Of a DNA stretch of 64,000 nucleotides, positions 1 to 11,930 are shown piece after piece. The stretch covers positions 17,808,501-17,872,500 of the forward strand of contig NC_092674.1 of the NCBI RefSeq assembly GCF_964355755.1, in the 5' to 3' direction. Positions within the stretch are counted from its first letter, which is position 1. Each line of letters begins with the position of its first letter. The position numbers and the translations under genes were made by a program. Below the pieces are notes generated by a model. The model was not told the origin of the DNA. It saw nothing but the letters and a program-made list of their open reading frames with translations, and did not search any database. The stretch comes from Antedon mediterranea (taxonomy: Eukaryota; Echinodermata; Crinoidea; Comatulida; Antedonidae).

Positions 1-3000
1 ATAACTCCTTGTGATTGTAGTGGATCAATATTTTTTTTTTTTAGTTATCCGCTTAGTAGCGGATAACTCCTTGTGATTGTAGTGGATCAATATTTTTTTT
101 TTTTTTTCTGTATTATTCTTATTTCTTTCCCATTTTTTTGTGAGTCACGTTTCTCTAAAATGTGTAAACATAACATTTTATAACTTTGACAACATGTGGG
201 CATTTACGTGAAGTTGTGCATCTCCTATTTTGAATGACGTCAGAGTTGCGCAACGTGACTTGCGTGCGATTTTATGATTTTTTATGATTGATCATAGACT
301 AAAAACCAAGCATAAATTTGTTTTGACACTTCGTGAAAATTTAAGTCATATCAAGGGCAAACTTTTTGTGGATTAAAAATGCCATGTTTTACAAGACGTT
401 ACGCGCGCACGCGCATTTCTCCTCTAGTTTTGTGTCTCGCGTATCTCAAAAACGTGTAAACATAACATTTCATAACTTTGTCAACATATGGGCATTCACG
501 TGAAGTTGTGCACCTCCTATTGTGAATGACGTCAGAAATGCGCAACGTGACTTGCGCGCGATTTTATTAATTTCGCGTATTTAACATTGATTTAAAACCA
601 TATAACAATTTAAATTGAAACTTAGCAAAAGTTTAATTTATATCATGCGCTAACTTTCTGTGGAAAAAAAATTGCGTGTTTTACACAAAGTTACGCGCGC
701 ACGCGCATTTAAAATTCAAAAAGCGCAAAATTAATTTTTAATCAACTTTCTACGCTGATCATGACATTTTGAGCATGTCAAAATTTCCCACGCGCGCGAA
801 CAAGTTCATGCGCGTGGTGCGCACGTAGCGCTAAAAGTTTTTTTTTATTATTCAATTATGTTTTTCCAGCCTTTTATAGTAATTTTACCAATTTTAAAAC
901 AATTTCGACTTACAATTACGTCATACGGGCACGTTGAATTGGATACTTTACGTGCGTTTTTTATGAAAAAGTTAAAAAAATTGTCAAAATTATGCCTTTT
1001 TTTAAACAATCATAGATTCTAAACAACGTGGTGAACTTTTTTTTAATTACATATTCTGGAAGTTGATGAGTTGTAGAAATCGGATCATGAATCAATATGG
1101 CTAACCGGACATTGTGACGTCATCTTATGGCCACACGAATGTAAAATATATGATTTTTGTCTCTTTCGTTTATTGCTCATCACATTAAATTGAGCGCATC
1201 ACGCTTATCTGTATTCCTTTTTCTCCGAGATTTTAATATTATCTAGGTCAATCAAATATCTTACGCATGAGTTAAAAATATTTTAATTTTTATGACGTCA
1301 TCATGCCTAAAAATTTTAATTAACAGCGTCATTAATTTCATCTTTACAGTAAATTTTAATCTGTTATAGCTCGTAAGAATAAAATGTGATAATCACGATT
1401 AAAACGTTTTCAGGAAGCTATGGGATTGTAGATTCGAAATCATGTGAACTTTTCCAGAAAACGTTTTAATCGTGATTATCACATTTTATTCTGATGAGCT
1501 ATAACAGATTAAAATTTACTGTAAAGATAAATATAAGTGACCCACGTTATTTACATTTTTAGACATGATGACGTCATAAAAATTTTAAAAATTTTTACTC
1601 ATGCGTAAGATAGTTGATTGACCTAGAAAATTTCAAAATCTGGGTTAAAATGGAATACGGATAAGTGGAGAGGCGCTCTATTAAATGAGATGCGCTATGA
1701 AGAAAGATACAAAAATCCTATATTTTATATTCGCGTGGCCATACGTTGACGTCACAATGTCCGGTTTGCCATATCAATGCATGATTCCTTATCTACAACT
1801 TATCATCTTCCTGGATATGTAATTTAAACAAAGTTCACCTCGTAGTTTAGAATCTATGATTGTTTAAAAAAAGGTATAATTTTGACAAATTGTTGAACTT
1901 TTTCCTCAAAAACGCACATACATTATCCAATTCGACGTGCCCGTATGACGTAATTTGAAGTCGAAATTGTTTCAAAGTTGGTAAAATTACTATAAAAGGC
2001 TTGAAAACATAAATCACGAGAGAAAAATTGTTTTCAACGCTACGTTCGCACCGCGCGCGTAAAAAAAAGCGCGCGCGTGGGAATTTTTTACATGCTTAAA
2101 ATGACATGAAACGCGTAGAAAGTTGATTAGAAATTGATTTTTCGCAATTTGAAATTTTAAACGCGCGTGCGCGCGTAACTTCGTGTGAAACATGCCATTT
2201 TTTCCCCATAGTCAGTTAGCGCAAGATATAACTTAAACTTTTTTTCAGTTTCAATTTAAATTGTTATATGGTTTTCGATCTATGTTAAATACGCGAAATT
2301 CGGAAAAACGCGCGTAAGTCATGTTGCGCAACTCTGACGTCATTCAAAAATAGGAGGTGCACAATTTCATGTAAATGCCCACATGTTGACAAAGTTATGA
2401 AATGTTATGTTTACACGTTTTTGAGTTACGCGAGACACAAAAATGACAGAAAGAAAGAAGAATACAGAAAAAAAAAAAAAAAAAAAAAAAGATGATGAAA
2501 CAGGACAGTTACAAGGAGTTATCCGCTCAATGCGGATAACTAATAACGTGGGTCCCCTATTTTCATCTTTACAGTAAATTTCAATCTGTTTTAGCTTGTT
2601 AGAATAAAAAGTGATAATCATGATTAAAACGTTTTGTGAAAGCTATTGGATTGTAGATACGAATTCATGTGAATATTTTGCCAATCAGATGTTGTGACGT
2701 CATCATATGGCCAGTTGAATTCAAAAAGTCATATTTTCATCTCTTGCGTAAAAGTTCATTGCGTTTAAACGAGAGTGCATCTCACTTTTATGTGCCCACA
2801 ATTCTTCAAATTTGTAATAATGTAATTATTTAGATAATTATCTTCTAAAATAGTTATTTTTATATGTCAATTTGATGACGTCATCATGTTAATAATTGGA
2901 TTTAAAAGATGGGTCTCGTAATTTCGTCTATGCTACACTGTATATAACATAATACAGTGTATTCTGTAAATACTGTAATATGCTGTATGCTACAAAATAG

Positions 3001-3142
3001 GTACAATTCAGCACTGTAAACATATTTAATTCATGTCATAGGATGGCATAATAATTGTCGGCGTTCATATATTTTAAACGTATGTGCATGTTGCGTTTGC
3101 GCGGATAACCCGAACTAGTCAAAGTGATGAGTTCAAATCTAG
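1..3142 (+). mobile_element. Helentron-like (Helitron2) non-autonomous element, rearranged copy
   Basis: The left end carries two tandem copies of a 5' terminus (GTTATCCGC...GCGGATAAC followed by TCCTTGTGATTGTAG). The right end has the sub-terminal GCGGATAACCC, a hairpin (AACTAGTC/TGATGAGTT) and a terminal CTAG at 3139-3142. A 5' inverted repeat matched by one placed before a 3' hairpin is the layout known for Helentrons and their non-autonomous derivatives. No Rep/helicase coding is seen. The body holds CG-rich words (GCGCGCACGCGC) and many TGACGTCA octamers. Positions 2555-3142 match the 3' half of the copy at 37237-38844. The copy is expanded internally by an inverted duplication, listed separately. 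The family call is structural, not from a transposase. Confidence 0.6.
43..2541. repeat. Large inverted repeat (head-to-head Helentron halves)
   Basis: The left arm (43 to about 1416) and right arm (about 1452-2541) are reverse complements over most of their length, with indels and a central spacer of about 35-45 nt. Both outer ends carry the same GTTATCCGC-type terminus, and both inner ends carry the AATCACGATTAAAACGTTTT block. The arms have diverged noticeably, so this is an old palindrome rather than an assembly fold-back of one molecule. Confidence 0.8.
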
Positions 3143-4288
3143 TTTTTCTATGTTCTTCTTTCTTTCCACGAATTTTGTTCGCAGTGTATCTCTAATTCTG
3201 GCCACCATATGATTGTATAACTTTGTCAAAAGATTGCCCTGTAGCTGTAGATGTGCAAGAAACTTTTTTTTATGAATTTTGAGTCGCGCAGTGTAAGTTA
3301 CGCGCAATTTTATGAATTTCAATGATTGATCATAGATTAAAAACCAAAAGTCATTTTGTATTGAAACTTGGTGAAAATTTTAGTTATATCAAGCGCAAAG
3401 TTTCTATGGATTAAAAATGGCATGTTCAACAGAAAGTTATGCGCGCACGCGCGTTTAAAATTTCAAAATGCGAAACATCAATTTCTAATCAACTTTTTAC
3501 GCGTTTCATGTCATTTTGAGCATTTCATAAATTCCCACACGTGCGCAATTTTTTAACGCGCCCGTGCGCACGTAGCGCAAAGACATCATTTTTTTGCTTG
3601 ATTTTTGTTTTTTCTGTCTTTTATAGTATATTTACCAATTTTCAATCAATTTTGCCTTAAAATCACGTCATACGAGCACGTAGAATTAAAGAATTTGCGC
3701 GCAATCTTGATGAAAAAGTTCAAAAAAATGTCAAAATTATGCCTTTTTTTAAACAGTCATAGATTCTAAACTATGTGGTGAACTTTTTTATAATTACATA
3801 TTCTGATAGTAGATGAGTTGTAGATATCGAATCATGCATCAATATGGCTAACCGGACATTGTGACGTCATCGTATGGCCACTCGAATTTAAAATATAGGA
3901 TTTTTGTCTCTTTCCTCATAGCTCGTCACATTTAATAGAGCGCATCTCCACATATTTGTTTTCCATTTCCCCCCATTTTTTTATATTGTCTAGGTCAATC
4001 AATTATCTTTCGCATGATTCAACATTTTTTAAATTTTTATGACGTCATCATGTGCAAAAGCGTAAATAACTTTGGTCACTTATTTTCACCTATTCTGCAC
4101 TGTATGTAGTACGTATACAGTATAGTGTATACTGTATATACTTAGACGTGTCACAAAATAGAGGGCGCACTAACATTTTTTCAATGGAAAAATCGTTTCT
4201 CTGCGCCCAATATTCTAACGTATGACGTGCACGTGGCTTTTGCGCTGCGGATAACCTAACTCGTCCGTAGTGACGAGTTCAAATCTAG
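3143..4288 (+). mobile_element. Second Helentron-like unit in tandem, 5'-truncated
   Basis: It begins directly at the T that follows the CTAG end of the previous unit and contains the same succession of blocks, including GCGCGCACGCGCG near 3440 and CCGGACATTGTGACGTCATCGTATGGCC near 3855 (only part quoted: GTGACGTCATCG). It ends with GCGGATAACC, the hairpin AACTCGTC/GACGAGTT and CTAG at 4285-4288. The 5' terminal hairpin is missing. Head-to-tail tandem copies are common for rolling-circle transposons. Confidence 0.6.
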
Positions 4289-4429
4289 TGACATATTCTG
4301 TCTGTTTGACATATTATTGAATTTAGACGATTTTCAAGAATTAAATTACTTATAATGTAGGTTGTCTAGAGCAAAATAAGGTTAACTTGCAGATACACTT
4401 TAACTTTGTTTAAAAATGAACGGCAACCT

Positions 4430-5849
4430 CAAAAGAATTCACAAGTAAAAACAATCAACAAGTGATAACGCGAGTGGTAACCACCGATTTAGGGGGAAAA
4501 CTGATCACACACATCCACCATCCCATGGGAAAGTGAACGCTGACAAAGTAAAAGAGGCAATAAAGAGAAGAGCAACCACAACTAATGAAACACACAGCAG
4601 ATCTTAATGGCAACACGTCTCCGAAGAAGGTAGGCTAGCTCTTCCAGAAGTAAATAACATGCGAAGAAACATTCAAAGGCATAGGCAGATGAATAACCCA
4701 CAGGTGTGGCTGATTCAGGCATGGCTGACCCAAATCGTTTCCTCCTGTTTGCCACAGAAAGAAATCTTTAGGTATAAGCTTTTCCTAAATTATATAATCT
4801 TTAAAGTCATAAAATGTATTACACAAACACAGCAATCAACACATGCATGCATAATGCGTCTTAAGATTGATTATTTATTGTGGTTTTTATTTATTTATAT
4901 TTATAGATATATTATTTTAGATGAAATAAAATTGGTTTTTGTTTGTACATATAAGTAGGTGGGACTAAAAGATTTTTATCATCGGGAAATATGCGTAAAC
5001 ATTTGTGTGTGTATAACATTTAAAGTAGGCCTATGCATGGAGGTTACATAAGAAAAGTTAAATAATTATAATTTAGTTGGACGTTCTATTAACAGAGATT
5101 CTACTGGGCAATAATATTATTGGTTTGTTCTTCGTTCAAGGTCCTATCAGCAGCTAATTCGCAGACGGAACATTTAAGGTCGTCCCAATGATCTTTTTCC
5201 AGCTCTGGACCATTCATGGTGTATATGAGGGCCATGTATTTCCCCTCGTCTACGCACTCCTGCGAAACAAGACACAAGTGATGTACACACGTGTGTTGGA
5301 AGCCATTCGGGAACATGGTGACTTCATCCCACATCAATTTGCATCGATTCTGAAATGGCAGCAAAAAATGCTTTTGTGGTTGTATTCCCGGATGCAAATA
5401 CCAAGGGATGCCTCTTTCATCTTTGTCAGAGAATTCATGAAAGGGTAAAATAAATTGTAACATCTTCCTTCCCAAAAATAGTAAAATAAAACAATTTTAC
5501 ACAATTAATAATATATAGATGGTTTGCATTTACGTTAACAAAAATATAAAGATACCGAGCAGTGCTTCCAGGCTCTGGTGAGTATGGTGCAACCACAGCT
5601 TCTTCCTATTCTCAATTATTTTGAGGAAACATACATCGGCAGGCCTCAAAGAAATTAGGTCCCACGGTTTTCACCAAGAATGTGGAATGTACATACAGAA
5701 ACACTAGCTGGTGAGGCGCGCACGACCAACAACGTCGAAGGATGGCACAGTCGCTTCCAAATTGGTGTTGGAGCTGACCATCCTACTTTTTGGGTGTTCC
5801 TTGATTGCCTTAAGCGAGAACAGGCAACAAAAGGAGTCTATATATAAAT
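4430..5849 (+). pseudogene. Relic of a FLYWCH/MULE-type (Mutator-like) transposase
   Basis: Three blocks read on the + strand in family order. Near 4500-4690 is the end of a FLYWCH zinc finger (DHTHPP) followed by a basic helix (RRNIQRHRQ). Near 5140-5450 is the MULE core: FADGTFKVVP, QLWTIHG, then, after a frameshift at about 5370, KGCLFHLCQRIHERV, the typical GC-FH-Q block. Near 5575-5849 is the C-terminal block with YFEETYIG and TTNNVEGWHSRF. MULE proteins are DDE transposases of Mutator-like elements, some of them domesticated. The copy is dead: in-frame stops near 4605 and 5658, at least one frameshift, and no continuous ORF. The open frame on the opposite strand at 5101-5475 is antisense to the core. 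No terminal inverted repeats were recognised. Confidence 0.8.
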
Positions 5850-6334
5850 AATATATAATAATAATATTTAGATTTAAAATTTGACTCCCTATATAATAAC
5901 TCATCATCATAGGCCTATATCATGAGTCAAATTTTAAATCTAAATCTGGCAATTTAACATCGTAACTTATAATGCATTAAACTACCTCACTGACTTAAAA
6001 TGTTACTTTAATGGTTAATTCAATTTTAGATTGTCATCTAAAAATATGATTATAATAAAGTGTTTGTGAAGGTTACATTATAAAGTACTCTTATTTTAAA
6101 GGCCAAATAAAGTGTTATCTATCCAGTACACCCTATGCAAAATATTATTTAAGATTGAACATGTAATGTAATTCAATATATTGGCCTAAATATTTCGATT
6201 TTAATGATACTTTTTTATGTTAAATATACTTATACATCAGTTCAGGCAGAGTCTTTTCACTTTTGATTAAAAAGTAATCAATTTAGTATGTAAAGTGTAT
6301 TCCTAAATATATTAGCTTTGCAGTTTCTTGTGGA

Positions 6335-7050
6335 TGTGATGAGCGTGTGAATCAACTTGAAATCAGCCATGCAGAACTGGTCAACAAAGTGACATCCATC
6401 GAAGAAATCCTAAACCAAATTCTCGTTACAAATCAGGCTGAATTACTCGCCAATTTTTCACAACTTGCCACTCATCAACCAACACAACATCATCACCCAG
6501 CACAAACCAACCAACACAACACCACATCAACCAAAACCACATCACCACCCAGCACAAATCATCCAACCAACACCACATCAGCCAACACAACATCATAACC
6601 CAGTACATCTTATAAATATCGGATTATCATCACGAGTAATGCTAACTGCCGGTCCAGATGGAGTCATTATGTTAGGTGGTGAGTTACCCGTTGCAGAAGA
6701 GAAATACCGCCGTGCTGCTCTCGCTGGGAACACAGCAACATCATTTACCAGACAATTGTTAGACTGTGTGTGTTCCATCCACACATATTGGCGAAATTCA
6801 ATTTACAGGGGAAATCAACCAGAGTTAATGGAAAAGTATTCAATTGGGATCCATTGCTGCTGAACGAGATGAGAGCAATATTTAAGCAAGTGGAGTCAAA
6901 ATTTCCTGGCTCTACCTCTCATCAAGAAAGGGCAATCAAGGAAGCGGTAAATGCCGGGCGCATCGCGCTGGACGCCAAACTGAGCTAAGTTTAATGTAAA
7001 ATGTTATATATGACTTGTATGTATGATTTGAATTGTGTTTTTTTAATAAA
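6335..7050 (+). pseudogene. BEN-domain protein gene, frameshifted
   Basis: An apparent acceptor (ttagctttgcag) precedes a predicted coiled coil (CDERVNQLEISHAELVNKV) at 6335-6430. A low-complexity His/Gln/Pro/Thr stretch follows at about 6470-6600, then a segment starting ELPVAEEKYRRAALAG, then a BEN-like core at 6760-6988 containing LLDCV, KFNLQGKSTRVNGK, WDPLLLNEMRAIF and a TAA stop. BEN domains bind DNA or chromatin partners and also occur in mobile or viral genes. The frame shifts once in the His/Pro repeat and once at 6765-6772, where an extra TG in a TG run breaks the start of the BEN core. A polyadenylation signal AATAAA lies at 7045-7050. It follows the MULE relic on the same strand and may be a second gene of the same element, or a host gene copy. 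Confidence 0.65.
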
Positions 7051-7139
7051 TGAAATCTTGTTTATACTAAATTGTTGTTCTTTGTTTAATTAAATACCGG
7101 TATATATTACACAAATAATAATATTAATGTTTATGAGTT

Positions 7140-7250
7140 GAATGGTGCGAATATTTCATTCGTTAAAAGATTGACTGCTCTATTTAACAAGGCGGAGCTG
7201 AGTTAAAAAGAGCAGTCAATCTTTCAACGATTGAAATATTCTCTCCATTC
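7140..7250. repeat. 49-bp near-perfect hairpin
   Basis: Arms 7140-7188 and 7202-7250 are reverse complements with only a few mismatches; the loop is 13 nt (AAGGCGGAGCTGA). It starts about 90 bp after the polyadenylation signal of the BEN-like gene. Candidates are a fold-back element, a terminal inverted repeat left after an internal deletion, or a small-RNA precursor. The sequence alone does not decide. Confidence 0.85.
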
Positions 7251-8483
7251 GGAGAATACAAAACATTAATTATTTGTTTTACAGCACGATATGTAATTAA
7301 CATAATTAATTACTATGAAGTCCGTGTCTCAGAATGTAGTGGAAATGAACATTCATTGACAACTACATTTACTTACGAACAAACGGCTACTTTTGTTGTT
7401 TACCGCCGTGTAGCAAACTTGGCAAAAGATCAAAACAGATCACGGCGGAGTAGCGAACGCGCTTGCTGAATTTCTATTTATAGTACAGGTGAATTTACAG
7501 TTAGTATCTTCTAATAAAACTCAAGAGGCTTGTGTCTACTGTTCAAACTTGTTTGCAGTCGCGGGAACAACCTCATTACCCCGTACCGTCTTTAAAGTTA
7601 ATACTCACATAATTATTTCATAATTCTCATCGTTACATTCAACGTTTGTAATAGTAAGGTATAACAACATTGTATAAATCGAAATTGTAACAAACCATCT
7701 CTAAAATTGAATAATATCGTCATTCAACACTTAGTGAACTATTTAATTGTTCTGTGCTAGTTAGTAAACATGAATTTGTTCACTATCATTATTTTTTTTT
7801 TTTTTGCCTTTGTAAGAAATTACACCCGCCTTAATTTTCCCAATTATTTTATCCTACAAATTAACTAGAATAATGGAAGATTCAGAACCGAACACTGATT
7901 TATTAATGTTTCTTGCACATTTTTAATATGTCCGTTTTGATCATTTTCTTTCATTTGTACGGTAATATTTAGCATATTTTAAGCATAGTTTACTTCAACC
8001 ATTTAGACTTTTTCCAGGCTTTTTATGACATTTTTAAGAATAATTAAAAGCGATTTTAAAGGCCAGACTAGGTTGGCGGCTGTTTCAGTTTTTGCCCCGG
8101 ACCAAATATCGCTGATTTTTTTAATCTCTTCACTTTTCATCTTTTTGAGGGAAAGCAAAGTTTCAACAAAATGAGTACCTGTATTTACTCTATCTACTGT
8201 ATCTATATATAAATTATGGTTAATTCTGACATAGGCGAGCACAATGGAAAAACTTTGGTACAAATCTCTGCCTTGGATACCTACCTGATCTATCTCAGAT
8301 GTACCGTGAAATGTAAATTTGATAACATTAGTTTTCACTATTACGATATTGTTCCATATTTCTATCTTAGGAAAATATTATAAAGAGTTTTTAAAGAAAA
8401 TTTCTGATTTAATCGGTAGATTTTCAACTCAATTTCAATTGTATGCGGGTCAAAGTAATTTCCGGGTTCACGATGAGTTCACC
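7251..8483. other. No recognisable gene
   Basis: AT-rich sequence with a short T run near 7790-7806. Short open frames at 8003-8338 (-) and 8319-8501 (+) have no recognisable motif. I see no domain, splice pattern or RNA gene that I can support. Confidence 0.5.
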
Positions 8484-8531
8484 TTGCAACCAGGGAGGTG
8501 ACAAAATATTTGTTATACCTCCCTGTTGCAA
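8484..8531. repeat. Short imperfect hairpin
   Basis: TTGCAACCAGGGAGGTG on the left is mirrored by TACCTCCCTGTTGCAA on the right around a short AT-rich centre (ACAAAATATTTGTTA). The stem is about 22 bp with one bulge. Function unknown. Confidence 0.7.
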
Positions 8532-11419
8532 CAACCTGGTTTTAACTAAGTCGGCCGTTATTTTTGTTTATTTTCGGAACGGACCGCGCGTGTGAAGGTA
8601 CAGTAGTTTAAAAATAAAAATTATACTGCAAATTAATAAAGATCAAATTAAATATACGCCATAAAGCATCGGAAATGTGGGGAATAGTATTATAAAATTA
8701 CATAAGATTAAGATCTGATGATAAGACATTTTGTTTAAAATCGAATGAAATCCCGATAGCCGAGTTTATTGAGTAAGCTGGCAGGATTAACTGTAGGCTA
8801 TCTTTGTCCCGTTAGGACCGGGATGTCTGCCCATGTTGCAAACCGTCTAAAACGTCTTCTTTCTTGGGCCGAAACTTTGTCGCGTAAGTTAGTTTCAAAA
8901 GATGTTTAATATAAATAATGTATTAATTATTATGATGGTATTTATTTTAATAAACGTCTCCCCAAAAAAACATCACTTTGAAAAATAATCCCCAGCCCCT
9001 CAACCCAACTATCTAATAAACGCCCATCCACATTTATACACACAATATTGTATTATATTTATAATAACACAATTATACTATTTGTAGTAGAATTCATCGC
9101 ACTATTATCTACAATTTACCAAGCATTTGTTATTCTTTTTTACCACTTTTCAAATCTATTAGAGGATTTCATTTGATTTTAAATGTTACCATATTATTAA
9201 AACTAAAAAATTAAAAATATCCCTCTAATAATCACCTCCCTCAAATGAACTCCACCTCCCCACTTCCGCCCTATAAGGGCCCTACCAAACAATAAACACT
9301 ATACTTTAATTTGTTATTAATCATCTAAGACACTGTGAAACAGAGTAAGGTTAGTTTTACGAATGTCAAGCATTTTCAATAATGGTAACCGACAGAAAAC
9401 GTACAAGGAGAACGTCCTTCTTAAACCTTTTTACCCGAGTCATTATCATTCCGAGAACCATCGTCTATACTTCCTAGAGGGGGAGCGAGCAAACCCTCTA
9501 TTTAGAAGTAATTCGGTAAATCGCGCCTAACTTTTAGAATTTTTACTTGATGGTATGTAAAGTTGGTTCGTACTTTCGGTACTGATTTTAACCACCTGAT
9601 GTAACCCTGTTTACTAATTAAATTAAGTTAGATAATTAGTTATTGACGATTAAAACGAATTTAGGTTCAACAATTTGCCCCAGATAGGGGTGTTTTCCGA
9701 TCGTGGTATACACTGTCTAATGGATGTCCATCTTGAAAAATACCCGCCACAAAAATGCGAGGAGGCTTCGCATTTTCCTATCTCCTCCTACGATAATTGT
9801 TTTTAATAGCTGAAAACCGGTTGAACAGCTCGAGTACAGTATCATAATGTTGAAGACAGGCCGATTTTCTTAAAAAATACTATTTTGATAGATTTAATAT
9901 ACGTTTATACAAATGTATTGATTTGCGATGAATGGAACATTCCAATCTCTGTGTCGTTCCACAAGTGTCTATTCCCTCAGGCGTCGTAAAGGAAAGTACT
10001 GTATATTCATAACAGAAATTCGATCCATTTTTTTTTCAATCTGTGCTGCAGAGGTTGGATATAATTTTTTTTCACAAATTGTTTAACATTATATATAAAC
10101 ATACGTCGTAGTGTATCGTTACATGTACTGTACTATTTCAATCGACTACGACGGTGATAGTTTCAACAAAGTATTACATCGCAATGTTTTACTGTGTTTT
10201 AGTGGTATATTATTTGTAAAACATGTCAATTAATATTTCGTTACAAAATAAAGAATATATTTAAAAATTGTTCCTCTTTGCACCCATCCTCTTCCCCATC
10301 TCTCAACCATAATGTTACATACAAAACACAAATTAAGTTTGTTTAAATTTGACTTAAACAATTGGTCTCATTTTGTGACAACTTTCTCTTTCGGAAGTAA
10401 TTCCCAGTGTGCTAATTTTAGTTGAGTACATAAATCACAGTGTCTATTTAATCGTTCCTGTAAACGACATGTATTATTGTCCTGCATTATTGTACATTTG
10501 AAATCGCCAGTTTTTTAACGCTGAAATTACTGTGTATTCGAGAACCATCTGTGGGCACGACCATCTAGTTTGCCTAATTTACATATGTCCTTGTAACCTT
10601 GTTTGTTTATCAAAATAGGATCATGTTATTATGTAATAATCGAATGCTTTGTTCTGAAATAAAATGGATATTTCATGGAGAGATTATTATTTCTCCAGGA
10701 TTATATGCAACATTTGTAATTAATTATTTTGCTGCAACAATTTATTTGTACAATTCCTCCATGGAGGGAATCAGACTTAGGCCCTGTTCAGACCCATGGC
10801 ATTATAGCTTTTTAGGCTGACATATCCTGTATCATCGATGTGAGATGTGATTCAACAACACAAAAAAGGCCAGAATAAGGCCTAACTAGACTACAAACAA
10901 CTGATTACCATTATTAACAAATGAAATAAATAAATGCACCTTGTATTTAAACATAGGGACTACGATCCTGTCTCCTTAGGCCTAGCTAAATAAAAAAACA
11001 AGAACAAATTCAGTACACAAGGGGAGCTGTGTCTTTTTACTTGCAAGCTAGGGTTATTTTCAACCGACCAATCACAATCAATTTTTTTCTTTCTGGTTAA
11101 CACATTCTCACATCTCCATGCATGAGGTCTGTTTATTTTCATAACAACACAAGAGCCTGGGGGAAATGTTTTTTACTACAAAATAAAAACAAGAGAAACA
11201 TAAATTTAGCTTTACTATATTTAAAAAAAAATGCTGAGGTATGTTTTTTTACTGCAACATTTTACAAGGTCATATTGTCCTAATTTTTTAGGCGGTGGAC
11301 ATCGAGTCACATCTTCCACAGGAGCACCACGCTTTACTGTTTTTTTGCCATTCTCTATCATGTTCTTGGCCTTCTACCACATTATCATCATCTGTATCAT
11401 TTCTTGGCTTTCCTGTGAG
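8532..11419. other. Long stretch without recognisable gene
   Basis: AT-rich, mostly unique-looking sequence with scattered short open frames (for example 10599-10820 + and 10960-11142 -). None shows a domain motif or a splice pattern that I can link to gephyrin. The missing upstream G-domain exons of gephyrin were looked for here and not found. Confidence 0.5.
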
Positions 11420-11736
11420 GGCGTGTGGCGCAGTGTGTTGGACGTTGGACTACCGATCGTCAGACCTAGGTTCGAATCCAACTCTCGCCGCATTGCTTGT
11501 ATCCGTAGGCAAGATACTTTACTTACGTTGCCTCTCTCCACCCAGGTGTATAAATGGGTACCCAGTTAGATCTAGACACAACTTTGCACTGGTTACCGGC
11601 TGCATTACGGGAGTATGTTTCCATACGTGTTTGATCCCAAAAAATACTGGGGTAATAATCCTTGTAAAGCGCCTTTGAGCATGATTATTCATGAAAAGGG
11701 TGCTATATAAATGTGGTATTATTATTATTATTATTT
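11420..11736 (+). mobile_element. tRNA-derived SINE
   Basis: The head has a pol III A box (TGGCGCAGTGTGTTGG, 11426-11441) and B box (GGTTCGAATCC, 11469-11479) at tRNA-like spacing. A unique body follows, then a 3' part reading TTGTAAAGCGCC...GTGCTATATAAATG and an (ATT)n tail to about 11736. This is the standard plan of a tRNA-headed SINE with a LINE-type tail and simple repeat. It is not a tRNA gene, because no intact cloverleaf with an acceptor stem follows the B box. Confidence 0.85.
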
Positions 11737-11812
11737 TCATCTTGGCTCTAGTACTAGACCGTATTCCATTATTTTTTTGCTGATGATCTTTAAACTGTTT
11801 TACTAAATCTAG

Positions 11813-11930
11813 ACGATGAGATCGAGAATTTCAAACTGTGTCCCAGCGTGGAGGATGTGGAAGCGAAATCGAGCACCTTCAGTAATGTCAGTCTCGTTTT
11901 TGTTGACAAGATGTCTGACCATATAAATTT
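11813..11930. other. Unassigned coding-like island
   Basis: Base composition here is much less AT-rich than the flanks and both strands are open. The - strand gives a 38-codon frame from an ATG at about 11925 to a TAG at about 11812 (starting MVRHLVNKNETD, ending EILDLIV). The + strand gives an open frame continuing into 11848-12141. I recognise no domain. It may be the eroded end of an old element or of a gene. Confidence 0.25.

Noticed and set aside
2367-2621. 84-residue frame in the Helentron array
   Set aside because: Low-complexity translation of T/A runs within an inverted repeat; no conserved motif.
5101-5475. 124-residue open frame on the - strand
   Set aside because: It is antisense to the MULE core, whose + strand motifs (DGTFK, GCLFH) are recognisable; the - strand translation has none.
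10599-10820. Frame with SSMEGIRLRP as a possible G-domain exon
   Set aside because: No conserved MogA motif (such as GGTG or LPG) and no convincing splice sites.
11420-11490. Possible functional tRNA gene
   Set aside because: A and B boxes are present, but no closing acceptor stem follows and a SINE body and (ATT)n tail do.
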